64,000 nt of DNA from Pyxidicoccus trucidator (GCF_010894435.1 NZ_JAAIXZ010000004.1:110300-174299); one strand, 5' to 3'. Counted from the stretch's first letter, positions 42,546-51,348 are shown. Translations and numbers: made by a program. The notes: generated by a model not told the origin, from the sequence alone.

Positions 42546-43598
42546 CTACGACAGCAGCGGCTGGCCCATGTCCTGCTGCTGCGAGGCGGAGGCCTCGGCG
42601 GCGGAGAGCCCAGGGGTGCGCGTGAGGTGCTGGATGAGGCTGTTCTCGCTGCCCAGGTACGAGTCGAAGTGGTTCACCCCGACCTCCAGCAGGCCCGTCT
42701 TCTCCAGCTCCTTGTGCATCAGGGGCAGGTTGTAGAAGGGCACGGACGGGAAGGTGTGGTGGGTGAGGTGGTAGTTCACGTTGAGGGGCGCCACGAAGAA
42801 GTTCTCCAGCACGGTGCCCTCCACGTCGCGCGTCTCGCGCGTCTCGTCGCCCTGCGGGTTCGCGTCGAGGGGATGCTCGCCCAGCGCACGCATCCGGAAG
42901 AAGGCCATCATCACCGTCGTGGTGGGCATGACCCACAGCAGCAGCCAGTGCAGCCACGCGCCCGTCGTCACCAGCACGGTGACGAGCGTGGCCACGTAGA
43001 ACCAGTAGCGGGCGTGCTCGAAGGCGGAGATTTGCGGCTTCGCCTTGCCGACGAGGCGGCCCCAGTACGTCCACGGCATTACCACCTTCAGGTGGTTGGG
43101 CGCGTAGAGGCCCAGCGCGTCGCCCAGGAAGACGGCCGCCGCGCGTAGCGGCGTGCGCGGGAAGTGCCACGAGGCGTCCGGCAGCTGGCCGACCCAGTAC
43201 GGGTCCTGCGGCGTGTTGACATAGCGGTGGTGCAGCATGTGCTCGTGCCGGTAGCCCGCCGTCGTCATGTTCAGCGGGAAGGCACAGAGCAGGTCGCTGA
43301 CCACGTCGGACACCTTCCGGTTGGACAGGAAGTGGTAGTGCGCCGACTCGTGCATCAGCGCCAGCAGCGCGTGCTGCCGCGAGGCGATGATGACCGCGGC
43401 GATGGGCCACGCCCACCAGCGGTCCACCGTGAGGACGAAGGCAAAGCTGGCGGCGATGCCCAGCCACTGGCAGGCGAGCGCCCACAGCGCCCGGCCGTTG
43501 CTCACCTGCGACATCTCACGCGTGACGGCCGCCAGAGCCTTGCGATCAACCCGGCGGGAGTACTGCGTGTCGGCCTCGTCAACGACTTCAGCGTACAT
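42546..43598 (-). CDS. membrane fatty acid desaturase
   Basis: 350 residues from the ATG at 43598 (AAGGAG upstream). All three histidine boxes are present: HESAHYH near 107, HEHMLHH near 143 and HLTHH near 286, which bind the di-iron centre. Four hydrophobic stretches surround them (LWALACQWLGIAASFAFVL, WWAWPIAAVIIA, FYVATLVTVLVTTGAWLHWL). It inserts a double bond into a fatty acyl chain or hydroxylates or oxidises a related lipid. The P450 gene lies 315 bases upstream on the same strand. The 170 bases before the gene (43599-43770) are AT-rich and likely hold its promoter. Confidence 0.85.
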   Translation of the reverse strand: MYAEVVDEADTQYSRRVDRKALAAVTREMSQVSNGRALWALACQWLGIAASFAFVLTVDRWWAWPIAAVIIASRQHALLALMHESAHYHFLSNRKVSDVVSDLLCAFPLNMTTAGYRHEHMLHHRYVNTPQDPYWVGQLPDASWHFPRTPLRAAAVFLGDALGLYAPNHLKVVMPWTYWGRLVGKAKPQISAFEHARYWFYVATLVTVLVTTGAWLHWLLLWVMPTTTVMMAFFRMRALGEHPLDANPQGDETRETRDVEGTVLENFFVAPLNVNYHLTHHTFPSVPFYNLPLMHKELEKTGLLEVGVNHFDSYLGSENSLIQHLTRTPGLSAAEASASQQQDMGQPLLS

Positions 43599-43852
43599 GA
43601 TGGGGGGCTCCTTCTGCTTCACGGGCAAGCAGGGTGTACCCAGACCTTGTCTCCTGAAATGGGGTGGTGCTGCAAGAATATTCTTTCTACACCGGACGAA
43701 TTCCACGGCGCCCCAGAGTGAGCACGTATTTCGAGTCAATCAATACCCAGTGGGGGTTTTTTTGGACTCTCATGTTCACTAATGGTGTGGTGCGAATTGC
43801 TCCCGCGTTGTGGGTAACGTCGGTGCGGCGCGCTGGATGGCGGACATGAGAA

Positions 43853-43883
43853 GGGCCTGGCGACCCTTCCAGTCACCAGGCCC
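43853..43883 (-). terminator. stem-loop downstream of the P450 gene
   Basis: GGGCCTGG and CCAGGCCC (8-bp arms, 15-base loop) lie about 30 bases past the P450 stop, and TTCTC follows on the minus strand. It separates the P450 gene from the desaturase gene. Confidence 0.5.
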
Positions 43884-43912
43884 GCTTGCTGCTCGAGAGG
43901 GGAGGCGGGCGG

Positions 43913-45208
43913 CTACTGCGCGGTGCTCCACTCCACCTTCAGGTGCTTCATCTGGCGCAGGACGAGGCTCTGCCAGGTGCCGTGGTCCTGGTTGGGGACG
44001 AGCTTCAGCACGGGCAGCCGGTCCAGCAGCACGTTGGTGGCAATCTGGAACTGGAGGCGGGCCAGCGGGGCGCCCAGGCAGAAGTGGATGCCGCGGCCGT
44101 AGGTGAGGTGCTGGGGCACCTTCTCGCGCGTCACGTCGAGCCGGTTGGCGTGGGGGCACAGCGACTCGTCCCGGCTGCCGGCGGCGTAGAGCAGCATCAG
44201 GCGCGCGCCCGCCGGAATCCTCACCCCGCCCACCATGACGTCTTCGCGCGCGGTGCGAATCATGGCGTGCGCCACGGAGTCGTAGCGGCTGGCCTCCTCG
44301 AGAAACTTCGGCACCCGCTCGCGGTGGTCCCGGAGCTGCTCCCACAGGCCGTGCTCCAGGGCCAGCTTCCAGGTGTTGGCCATCAGCGCGGTGGTGGACT
44401 CGTGGCCGGCGGACAGCAGGGACGCGCCAATGGCCATGACCAGCTCGTCCAGGGTGAGCGCCTCGCCGTCGTCCTCCACGGCCACCAGGTAGCTGGTGAG
44501 GTCCTCGCGCGGATTCGCGCGGCGCTCCTCGATGAGCCGGATGCAGTACCGCTGGAGCTCCCGGACGCCCTGCGCCATCTCCACCTGCTGCTCGGGGGGG
44601 ACGTGCTCGAAGAGGAGCTGGTGCAGGTCCGCGCTCCAGCGCGCTATCTTCCAGACGTCCTCGGACGGCACGCCCATGACGCCGAGGATGACGTGGGCCG
44701 GCAGGGGCCAGGCGAGCTGCTCCACCAGGTCCGCGTGGCCGTTGCCGGCGAACGTGTCGACGAGCTCGGTGGCCCGCTGCTGGATGAGGGGCGCCATGCC
44801 GTTGATGCGCTGGGCGGTGAAGCCGCGGTTCATCAGCCGCCGCAGGCGGGTGTGCTCCGGCGGGTCCATGCCCAGCAGCACGTGCCGGGTGTCGAAGCCC
44901 TGGCTGAAGATGGCCTTCGCCTCGTCCGTCAGGTGGGTGCCGCTGGCCAGCATGTCCCGGTTGGAGAAGCGCGCCGGCTCCTTCAGCACCGCGACGATGT
45001 CCTCATGGCGGCTGACCAGCCACATGCCGAGCATGGGGCTGAAGGTGACGGGCTCCTCCTTGCGGAGTCGCTCGAAGAAGGCGTGGGGGTTGTCGACGTG
45101 AGGGCCCGCGAACGGGTTGTACTGCGCGCCAAGGTGGGGGCAGCGCGCCGAGGCCGTCGCGTGGGCGGGAACTCCGGTCTCTTCCTGCTTCTGGACTGTC
45201 ACGGGCAT
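43913..45208 (-). CDS. cytochrome P450
   Basis: 431 residues from the ATG at 45208; a GTG ten codons upstream (45238) is the alternative and neither has a strong ribosome site. Class I bacterial P450 features are present: I-helix oxygen-binding AGHESTT, ExxR in FLEEASRYDS, and the heme loop HLTYGRGIHFCLGAPLARLQ with the Cys thiolate. GMDPPEHTRLRRLMNRGFTA is the usual C-helix segment. It needs a ferredoxin and reductase, which are not encoded nearby. The substrate is unknown; proximity to the desaturase hints at lipids or a secondary metabolite, but a terminator lies between them. Confidence 0.88.
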   Translation of the reverse strand: MPVTVQKQEETGVPAHATASARCPHLGAQYNPFAGPHVDNPHAFFERLRKEEPVTFSPMLGMWLVSRHEDIVAVLKEPARFSNRDMLASGTHLTDEAKAIFSQGFDTRHVLLGMDPPEHTRLRRLMNRGFTAQRINGMAPLIQQRATELVDTFAGNGHADLVEQLAWPLPAHVILGVMGVPSEDVWKIARWSADLHQLLFEHVPPEQQVEMAQGVRELQRYCIRLIEERRANPREDLTSYLVAVEDDGEALTLDELVMAIGASLLSAGHESTTALMANTWKLALEHGLWEQLRDHRERVPKFLEEASRYDSVAHAMIRTAREDVMVGGVRIPAGARLMLLYAAGSRDESLCPHANRLDVTREKVPQHLTYGRGIHFCLGAPLARLQFQIATNVLLDRLPVLKLVPNQDHGTWQSLVLRQMKHLKVEWSTAQ

Positions 45209-45646
45209 GGCTGGCTCGTTCAGGTCGAGCGAGCCCACCGGCCCGCTGCCTGGTCTGGAGTTGGCGGATACGGCTGGAGTCCGGGGAGCCTGGAAGGACG
45301 CGGGAGCGAACGGGCGGGCTGGGGCTCCCCTTGAATGCCTGCCTATACAGCAAATACCGGCTTTCTATGCCAGTGCCAGTGAATTTTTACGGTGAAACTG
45401 GTTTCTGGTGACGCCGTGACATCTCAGGCTCGCGCGACAAGTGCCCGTTCTTGCTCGGGGTTGTCACGGCAGGTGACGGAAGGTCGGCCTGGGAGTGCGA
45501 CTCGCGGGCACGAAGCGCCCGGGCCGGCGGAGCGGCACCGGGGCACGGCGGTGGCCTTCACCTGAGGCCGCGAGGCCCGACCTCCGAGCCCCAGGATGGG
45601 CTCGGTGGGGCACACCGACGGCGCAAAGGCGGGGACGGCGTGAAGC
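45209..45646. other. intergenic region, probable P450 promoter zone
   Basis: 438 bases. The part at 45335-45410 is AT-rich compared with its surroundings and lies upstream of the P450 gene; on the minus strand it contains TGTATAGG, a possible -10. The remainder (45420-45646) shows no coding frame that I can support. Confidence 0.35.
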
Positions 45647-46057
45647 TCAGCCGCTCTTCTTCTGAAGCTTGACGCGGTTCTGCTCCACCCAGGCCTGGGC
45701 CTCGGGGAGCGTCTTCACGAAGACAGTCTCGAACTGAGACTTGCCGATGAAGAGCATACCCAGGGCAATGACCTTGGTGAAGGTCTGCTGGACCATGTCC
45801 GCGCCGACGTAGACGGCGGCCTTGAACCACTCGCTGCGGCCATTCTCGGAGAGGTACCTCCGGGACTCCGCTCCGAGCTGGGACTGCGCGATTTCGGCAA
45901 TCAGGTAGTACGGGCCGTTCTTCCCGAACTCGCCGTACAGCTCCACCGCCCGCTTCATCTCATCCAGGCTGATGGGCCCGGAGTAGATGGCGTGGATGAC
46001 GTCCGGGGCCTCTTGGCGCATGCTGTGCGCGCCGAACTTCCATTCCTTTTGCTGCAT
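45647..46057 (-). CDS. SpoIIAA/STAS-like protein, paralogue 1
   Basis: 136 residues from the ATG at 46057 (GGGAG upstream). It is alpha/beta: WKFGAHSMRQEAPDVIHAIY, SGPISLDEMKRAVELYGEFG, YYLIAEIAQSQLGAESRRYL, YVGADMVQQTFTKVIALGML and ETVFVKTLPEAQAWVEQNRV. The order strand-helix-strand-helix and the length fit the SpoIIAA-like/STAS group, whose roles are mostly unknown. It is about 45% identical by eye to the gene at 46186-46605 and in the same direction, 128 bases away, so the pair arose by tandem duplication. No signal peptide. Confidence 0.65.
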   Translation of the reverse strand: MQQKEWKFGAHSMRQEAPDVIHAIYSGPISLDEMKRAVELYGEFGKNGPYYLIAEIAQSQLGAESRRYLSENGRSEWFKAAVYVGADMVQQTFTKVIALGMLFIGKSQFETVFVKTLPEAQAWVEQNRVKLQKKSG

Positions 46058-46185
46058 GTCACTCCCTTCGGAATCTTTCAGGAGCATAGCGCCGGTGTCT
46101 GTCCGACGCGACATTCCCGAGTTGCCAGGAGGTATGGACTTACATCCTGGGGCCCCGGGTCAGGGCGGATTCCGTCGGGAGTGAC

Positions 46186-46605
46186 TCAGCCGGCCTTGCG
46201 CTGGCGGGTGGCGCGGTGCTGGGCGACCCAGGCGCGGGCCTCGTCGAGTGTGGGGACGAAGACCGTCTCAAAGCCCGTCTTGCCGGTGAAGTGCAGGGCC
46301 AGGGCGATGGCCTTGCCGAAGGTGCGCTGGACGACGTCGGCGCCCACGTAGACGAGGCCGTGGAACCACTCGGCGTTGCTGTTGTTGGAGAGGTACTTGC
46401 GGCCGGCCGCCTCAATCTGGGAGCCGCCGATGTCGGCGACGCAGTAGAAGCGCCCCCGCTTCTCGAAAGTCTCTTTGTAGAGCTGGGCCGTGCGCTGCAC
46501 CTCGTCCATGTTGATGAGGCCACTGAAGGTGGCCACCAGGGTGTCCGGAGGCTCGAAGTGCGCGTGGTGCGCGCCGTACTTCAACTCATCCTGCTGCTGG
46601 GCCAT
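46186..46605 (-). CDS. SpoIIAA/STAS-like protein, paralogue 2
   Basis: 139 residues from the ATG at 46605 (GGGGGGAAG upstream). It shares the layout of its neighbour: ELKYGAHHAHFEPPDTLVAT, INMDEVQRTAQLYKETFEKR, YCVADIGGSQIEAAGRKYLS, YVGADVVQRTFGKAIALALH and ETVFVPTLDEARAWVAQHRA. The most conserved block between the two is YVGAD(M/V)VQ(Q/R)TF(T/G)K(V/A)IAL. Function unknown. It may bind a small ligand or partner in signalling, as STAS domains do. Confidence 0.65.
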   Translation of the reverse strand: MAQQQDELKYGAHHAHFEPPDTLVATFSGLINMDEVQRTAQLYKETFEKRGRFYCVADIGGSQIEAAGRKYLSNNSNAEWFHGLVYVGADVVQRTFGKAIALALHFTGKTGFETVFVPTLDEARAWVAQHRATRQRKAG

Positions 46606-46817
46606 GGTCTTCCCCCCGCGGTGTTGCCGTCGCGTCCGTCGAGAATAACGCCTACAGGCCATCCATGCACAAGCACCCCCCTGTCATTCCCGGCGGGGGT
46701 GGCCCCTGGCTGTCAGGCTTTGGGGCCCTCTCGGGGAGTGGAGCGGGTGTTGGGGCGTTGACCGTGGGGCGCTCCGAGCCTTGACGGGGTGTGGTGTGGC
46801 TGGACTCATCCATTCCC

Positions 46818-48104
46818 ATGCGACGCCGCTCCGCCACCTTGCTCGTGCTGGGCCTCGCTGTGCTGGTTTTCGGGGTGTGCGGGTGCCGGCGCCCGTCGGA
46901 GGAGGCGAGGGAGCCGGCGGGCCGCACGCGGCTCGTCTTCAAGTACCAGCCGCTGTGGGGGGCGCCTGAGCCGTTCCGCGAGTTGCTGGCGCGCTTCGAG
47001 CGGGAGAACCCGGGGGTGGAGCTCGTCACCGAGGCGCTGCCCAATGCGTCGGACCTGGCGCACCAGTTCTTCCTCACCGCGCTGGAGGGCGGGGCGGACG
47101 ACTTCGACGTGCTGGTGGCGGACGTGGTGTGGGTGCCGGAGTTCGCCCGGGCCGGGTGGATTGCCGACCTGTCCGAGCACTTCCCGCCCGAGCGCCTGCG
47201 CGCGGACTTCTTCCCCGGCCCGGTGGAAGCGGTGGTGGTGGACGGGCGCACCTACGCGGTGCCCTGGTACCTGGACGTGGGCGTCCTCTACTACCGCAAG
47301 GATTTGGTGCCGCGAGCGCCGCGCACGTACGAGGAACTGCGGCGCTTCGCGCGAGAGGCCATGGCGAAGGCGCCGGGCGTGCAGGGCTACGTGTGGCAGG
47401 GACGGCAGTACGAGGGCCTGAGCTGCAACGTGTACGAGGCGCTGTGGGGACACGGAGGCGAGGCGCTGGGCGAGCAGGGCAGGGTGCTGCTGGACGCGGG
47501 GCCGGCGCGTGAGGCGCTCGGGTACTTGCGCGGGCTGGTGGCGGAGGGGGTGTCGCCGGAGACGGTGACGGGGTTCTCGGAGGAGGAGTCACGGAGGGTG
47601 TTCCAGGAGGGACGCGCGGTGTTCATGCGCAACTGGCCCTATGCGTGGAGCGAGGCGCAGAAGCCGGACTCGCCGATTCGGGGGAAGGTGGGCATCGCCC
47701 CGCTGCCGACGAAGAGCGGCGAGCCCGGGTGGGGGACGCTGGGCGGGTGGCAGCTGGCGGTGAACGCGCACGTGTCGCCGGAGCGGAGGAAGCTGGCGGC
47801 GCGGCTGATTGCGCACCTGACGTCGCCGGAGGCGAACCTGGTGCTGGCGCTGAACTACGCGCGCAACCCGCCCCGGCCGGCGGTGTACGAGGACCCGCGC
47901 CTGCGCGCGGCGGACCCCTTCATCGCCGATTTGAAGCCGATGGTGGAGCGCGCGCGGCCGAGGCCGGTGACGCCCTACTACAACCTCATCGCGGACGTGC
48001 TGCAGAGCGAGTTCTCCGCGGCGGTGGCGGGGCTCCGGACGCCGGAGGAGGCGCTGAAGCGGGCGCAGAAGCAGGTGGACCACCTGACGGGAGTGGACGA
48101 GTGA
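46818..48104 (+). CDS. carbohydrate ABC transporter substrate-binding lipoprotein
   Basis: 428 residues from the ATG at 46818. The signal ends in a lipobox-like LVFGVCGC. The mature protein is a family 1 (maltose/trehalose-type) binding protein: LVFKYQPLWGAPEPFRELLA, ERENPGVELVTEALPNASDL, FDVLVADVVWVPEFARAGWI, YAVPWYLDVGVLYYRKDLV, FMRNWPYAWSEA and GWGTLGGWQLAVNAHVSPER. Sugar specificity is not readable. It is the first gene of an operon with two permeases; its TGA overlaps the GTG of the first of three repeated mini-ORFs that lie before the permease. Confidence 0.88.
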   Translation: MRRRSATLLVLGLAVLVFGVCGCRRPSEEAREPAGRTRLVFKYQPLWGAPEPFRELLARFERENPGVELVTEALPNASDLAHQFFLTALEGGADDFDVLVADVVWVPEFARAGWIADLSEHFPPERLRADFFPGPVEAVVVDGRTYAVPWYLDVGVLYYRKDLVPRAPRTYEELRRFAREAMAKAPGVQGYVWQGRQYEGLSCNVYEALWGHGGEALGEQGRVLLDAGPAREALGYLRGLVAEGVSPETVTGFSEEESRRVFQEGRAVFMRNWPYAWSEAQKPDSPIRGKVGIAPLPTKSGEPGWGTLGGWQLAVNAHVSPERRKLAARLIAHLTSPEANLVLALNYARNPPRPAVYEDPRLRAADPFIADLKPMVERARPRPVTPYYNLIADVLQSEFSAAVAGLRTPEEALKRAQKQVDHLTGVDE

Positions 48105-48336
48105 GCGGCGGAGGCTCATGGGAGTGGGAGTGGTGGCCTGTCGCGCATCGGGCCAGAGGTGCCACGTGAGCGGCGGAGGCTCGCTGGAGCGGGAGCGGAG
48201 GCCTGTCGCGCCCCGGGTTGGAGGTGCCACGTGAGCGGCGGAGGAGGCTCGCTGGAGCGGGAGCGGCGGCCTGTCGCGCATCGGGCCGGAGGTGCCACGT
48301 GAGCGGCGGAGGCTCGCTGGAGCGGGAGCGGCGGCA
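48101..48336 (+). repeat. 65-bp tandem repeat creating a chain of coupled mini-ORFs
   Basis: Units begin at 48101 (65 bp), 48166 (65 bp), 48231 (68 bp, with an extra GGA) and 48299 (partial, about 38 bp, entering the permease gene). Every unit starts GTGAGCGGCGGAGG and the full ones end in (G/A)GAGGTGCCAC, which is a ribosome-binding site for the GTG of the next unit. Each unit reads as a 22-23-residue ORF (48101-48169, 48166-48234, 48231-48302) ending in TGA within GTGA. Each stop therefore overlaps the next start, and the third overlaps the permease GTG. The peptides are like the permease N-terminus, for example MSGGGSLERERRP. Confidence 0.85.
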
Positions 48337-49177
48337 GGCGTATCTGCTGGTGGCTCCGGCGGTGCTGGTGCTGGCGGGCGTGGCGCTGTACCCCATCCTC
48401 GCGGCGGTGTGGCTGAGCCTGCACCGCTTCATCCTCGTGTTCGGCGAGCGGCGCTTCACGGGGTTGGACAACTACGCCTTCCTGCTGAGCGACGCGCGCT
48501 TCTGGGCGGCGCTGGGGAACACGGCGTACTTCACGCTGGTGGCGGTGACGGTGGAAGTGCTGCTGGCGGTGCCGCTGGCGCTGCTGCTCAACCGGGCCTT
48601 TCCGGGGCGGGGGCTGCTGCGCGCCTCGGTGCTGGTGCCGTGGGCCATTCCCACGGTGGTGAGCGCGAGGCTCTGGGCGTGGATGTTCAACCCCGAGTAC
48701 GGCGTCATCAACCGGCTGCTCCCGGGGAGCGACATCAACTGGCTGGGCGCGCCAGGGTACGCGCTGCACGCGGCCATCCTGGTGGACGTGTGGAAGACGA
48801 CGCCCTTCGTGGCGCTGCTGGTGCTGGCGGGGCTGCAGGGCATTCCCGAGGACCTCTACAAGGCGGCCCGGGTGGACGGTGCGTCGGCGTGGAGGGCGTT
48901 CCGGTCGATTACGCTGCCGCTGCTGAAGCCGGCGCTGCTGCTGGCGCTGCTGTTCCGCTCGTTGGATGCGTTCCGGGTGTTCGACGCGATTTATGTGCTG
49001 ACGGAGGGCGGGCCGGCGAACACGACGGAGACGCTGAGCATCTACGCGTACAAGACGCTGATGCGCTCGGGGGACTTCGGGTACGGGAGCGCGCTGTCGG
49101 TGGCGACCTTCCTCTGCGTGGTGGTGCTGGCGGCGGTGTGGATGCGGCTGCTGGGGCGTGAGGAGGGCGCACGATGA
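48299..49177 (+). CDS. sugar ABC transporter permease (MalF/UgpA-type)
   Basis: 292 residues from the GTG at 48299, preceded by GGAGGTG. Six membrane helices are visible, beginning with YLLVAPAVLVLAGVALYPIL. The EAA loop that contacts the ATPase is EDLYKAARVDGASAWRAFRS followed by ITLPLLKP near residue 185. Family and position show it is one of two inner-membrane subunits that pass a sugar from the binding protein. No ATPase gene follows, so a shared ATPase (as MsmX serves in Bacillus) must come from elsewhere. Its start is the fourth copy of the 65-bp repeat. Confidence 0.88.
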   Translation: MSGGGSLERERRQAYLLVAPAVLVLAGVALYPILAAVWLSLHRFILVFGERRFTGLDNYAFLLSDARFWAALGNTAYFTLVAVTVEVLLAVPLALLLNRAFPGRGLLRASVLVPWAIPTVVSARLWAWMFNPEYGVINRLLPGSDINWLGAPGYALHAAILVDVWKTTPFVALLVLAGLQGIPEDLYKAARVDGASAWRAFRSITLPLLKPALLLALLFRSLDAFRVFDAIYVLTEGGPANTTETLSIYAYKTLMRSGDFGYGSALSVATFLCVVVLAAVWMRLLGREEGAR

Positions 49178-49983
49178 ATCGACCGGGGTTGGGCACGGCG
49201 CTGGCGGTGGTGGCGTTCCTCACGTTCTTCCTGGGGCCGTTCTTCTGGCAGGTGCTGACGAGCCTGTGGCCGGACGGCGAGCTGACCCGGCCGTGGCCCT
49301 CGGTCCTGACGCTGGAGAACTACACGAGTGTGCTGTGGGGGCGGCCCTTCCTGCGGGTGGTGGCGAACTCGCTGCTGGTGGCGGCGCTGACGACGGTGTT
49401 CTGTCTGACGATGGGCGCGGCGGCGGCCTTCGCGCTGGCGAAGCTGGAGTTCCGGGGCCGGGGGCTGCTCTTGAGCGCGGCGCTGGCGGTGAGCATGTTC
49501 CCGCCGATTGCGACGGTGAGCCCGCTGTACCTCATCCTGCGCGCGGCGGGGCTGCGGGACAGTCTGATTGGGCTGGCGTTGCCGTATGCGACGTTTGCCC
49601 TGCCATTGACGCTGTGGGTGCTGACGTCGTTCTTCCGGCAGCTGCCAGACGAGCTGTACCGGGCGGCGAGGGTGGATGGGTGCACGCCGTTCCAGGCGTT
49701 CCGGCGGGTGCTGTTGCCCCTGGCGGCGCCGGGGCTGGCGACGACGGCGATTCTCGTCTTCATCTTCGCGTGGAACGAGTTCCTCTACGCGCTGACGTTC
49801 CTGTCCACGCCGGAGAAGCGCACGGTGCCGGTGGCCATCAGCCTGTTCGCCAGCGAGTACCGCGAGCCCTGGGGAGAGATTGCCGCGGCCTCCGTGGTGG
49901 CCACGCTGCCCCTGGTGGTGCTCACCGTGCTGTTCCAGCGGCGGATTGTGTCCGGACTCACGGCGGGGGCGGTGAAGGAGTAG
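49174..49983 (+). CDS. sugar ABC transporter permease (MalG/UgpE-type)
   Basis: 269 residues. The ATG at 49174 overlaps the TGA of the first permease (ATGA). Helices include ALAVVAFLTFFLGPFFWQVL and VVATLPLVVLTVLF. The EAA loop is DELYRAARVDGCTPFQAFRR and VLLPLAAP near residue 160-187, followed by the conserved FAWNEFLYALTFL. It completes the two-permease channel. The operon ends here; the next sequence is an IS21 relic. Confidence 0.9.
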   Translation: MNRPGLGTALAVVAFLTFFLGPFFWQVLTSLWPDGELTRPWPSVLTLENYTSVLWGRPFLRVVANSLLVAALTTVFCLTMGAAAAFALAKLEFRGRGLLLSAALAVSMFPPIATVSPLYLILRAAGLRDSLIGLALPYATFALPLTLWVLTSFFRQLPDELYRAARVDGCTPFQAFRRVLLPLAAPGLATTAILVFIFAWNEFLYALTFLSTPEKRTVPVAISLFASEYREPWGEIAAASVVATLPLVVLTVLFQRRIVSGLTAGAVKE

Positions 49984-50097
49984 CCGGGTGGGGCTCAGTG
50001 CTCCGGCGGGCGGGTGGCCGCGAGGAGTGCGGTGGAGGCGCGGGGGCGCGGGCCTTCTCACCCTCCTCAGGGAGAGTAGACCGGTCAGCATGGAGCG

Positions 50098-50330
50098 CCC
50101 CACGCCAACTCCCTCCGCTTCGACGAGCTGGCCCAGGCCCGCGCGGACGGCACGCGCCCGCACGTGCTCAAGCGACTGGCCAAGTCCCAGGTGCTCATCC
50201 TCGACGACTTCGGCCTGGAGCCGCTGGGCGCCGCGGAGCGCAAGGAACTGCTCGAAGTCTTGGAGGACCGGTACCAGCTCTCCAGCACCGTGGTGACCAG
50301 CCCGCCACTCGAGCAGGTCTTTACCGAGCG
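50098..50330 (+). mobile_element. IS21-family IstB ATPase relic
   Basis: The plus frame LRFDELAQARADGTRPHVLK, RLAKSQVLILDDFGLEPLGA, AERKELLEVLEDRY and STVVTSPP matches the middle of IstB, including the Walker B segment LILDDFG. The Walker A part and the C-terminal end are missing, and there is no IstA or terminal repeat. It is a dead fragment between the transporter operon and the AraC gene, and its end overlaps the AraC stop. Confidence 0.75.
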
Positions 50331-51313
50331 CGAGAGCCCTGGCTTGCAGCCCCTCGCCGGTACGTCGCTGGGCTCGTCCCTTGCCAGCGCTTGAACGCGC
50401 GACTGAACGACGGGACGCTCTCGTATCCGAAGCGGCCCGCGATGGACTCGACCTTCTCGTTGGTGTCCCGGAGCAGCTCGGCGGCGCGAGCGACACGCCA
50501 ACGCGCGAGGTACTGAAGGGGCGGCTCGCCCAGGAGCTCCGTGAACCGCGCCGCGAAGCCAGAGCGCGACATCCCCACGCGCCGCGCGAGCATCTCGACG
50601 GTCCACGGCTCGCTGATGCGGGTGTGCATGAGACCCAAGGCTTCGTAGATCCTCGCATCCGACAGCGCGGCGACGCAGTTCCGCGCGGGCTGCGTGCCGC
50701 GACGACTCGAGCGAAGCGCCAGCACGAAGAGAACGTCCGCGAGGCGCTGCAGCACGATGCTGCTCGCGGGTCGAGGCGCCGCGCTCTCTACGAGGACGAG
50801 CTGCACGGTCGCCGCGATCCACGGGCCCCACGTCGGCTCGCTCGCCGAAAGCACCATGAGCGGCGGCATTCCCTGGAGGAGGATTGGCTCGCGACCGTGG
50901 CCGAGCTCGAAGAAGCCCGCGACGATCGTGGTGGTGACGCCACGACCCCCGATGCTTCGCGGCACGAGACTCGACGAGTACGGACCGTCGCACACGAGGA
51001 CCGGCTTGGTGGTCGCCCCGTCGCGGAGCACGTGGGCGGCGCCCTGCGGGATGAAGGCGACCTCGCCGGGCGACAGAACGTGCGAGTGCTCGCCGTCAAC
51101 CTCGAGGAGGGCACTGCCGCGCGTGACGAGATAGAAGCTCGCGCGGTCACATCGAGGCATGCGAAGCCCCCACGGAGCGTGCGCTTCGAGCGGCCTGTAG
51201 AGCGCGTGACGAATGAGCGAGGCGCCGAGCACGTCGGCGACGACGTCGCCGCGCGGGTCTTGAAGGTCCAATGCGGCTGGCGTTTCAGCTAACCTTTTTG
51301 GAGTCTTCGGCAT
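50321..51313 (-). CDS. AraC-family transcriptional regulator (cupin sensor)
   Basis: 330 residues from the ATG at 51313. The N-terminal part is an AraC-binding cupin of the cupin_6 type (FYLVTRGSALLEVDGEHSHV, LSPGEVAFIPQGAAHVLRDG). The C-terminal 100 residues carry two helix-turn-helix motifs: WTVEMLARRVGMSRSGFAAR and VESIAGRFGYESVPSFSRAF, followed by KRWQGTSPATYRR, the standard AraC ending. It is divergent from the ene-reductase stub, DoxX-like and hydrolase genes and probably controlled that operon. Regulators of this type next to oxidoreductases often respond to small electrophiles; the ligand is not known. Confidence 0.88.
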   Translation of the reverse strand: MPKTPKRLAETPAALDLQDPRGDVVADVLGASLIRHALYRPLEAHAPWGLRMPRCDRASFYLVTRGSALLEVDGEHSHVLSPGEVAFIPQGAAHVLRDGATTKPVLVCDGPYSSSLVPRSIGGRGVTTTIVAGFFELGHGREPILLQGMPPLMVLSASEPTWGPWIAATVQLVLVESAAPRPASSIVLQRLADVLFVLALRSSRRGTQPARNCVAALSDARIYEALGLMHTRISEPWTVEMLARRVGMSRSGFAARFTELLGEPPLQYLARWRVARAAELLRDTNEKVESIAGRFGYESVPSFSRAFKRWQGTSPATYRRGAASQGSRAR

Positions 51314-51348
51314 GGAGCGTCCATAGCACGGGCGGTATCCAACAGCCC

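Noticed and set aside
48101..48336. 65-bp repeats considered as a CRISPR array
   Set aside because: The units are contiguous with no unique spacers, and they carry ribosome sites and GTG starts.
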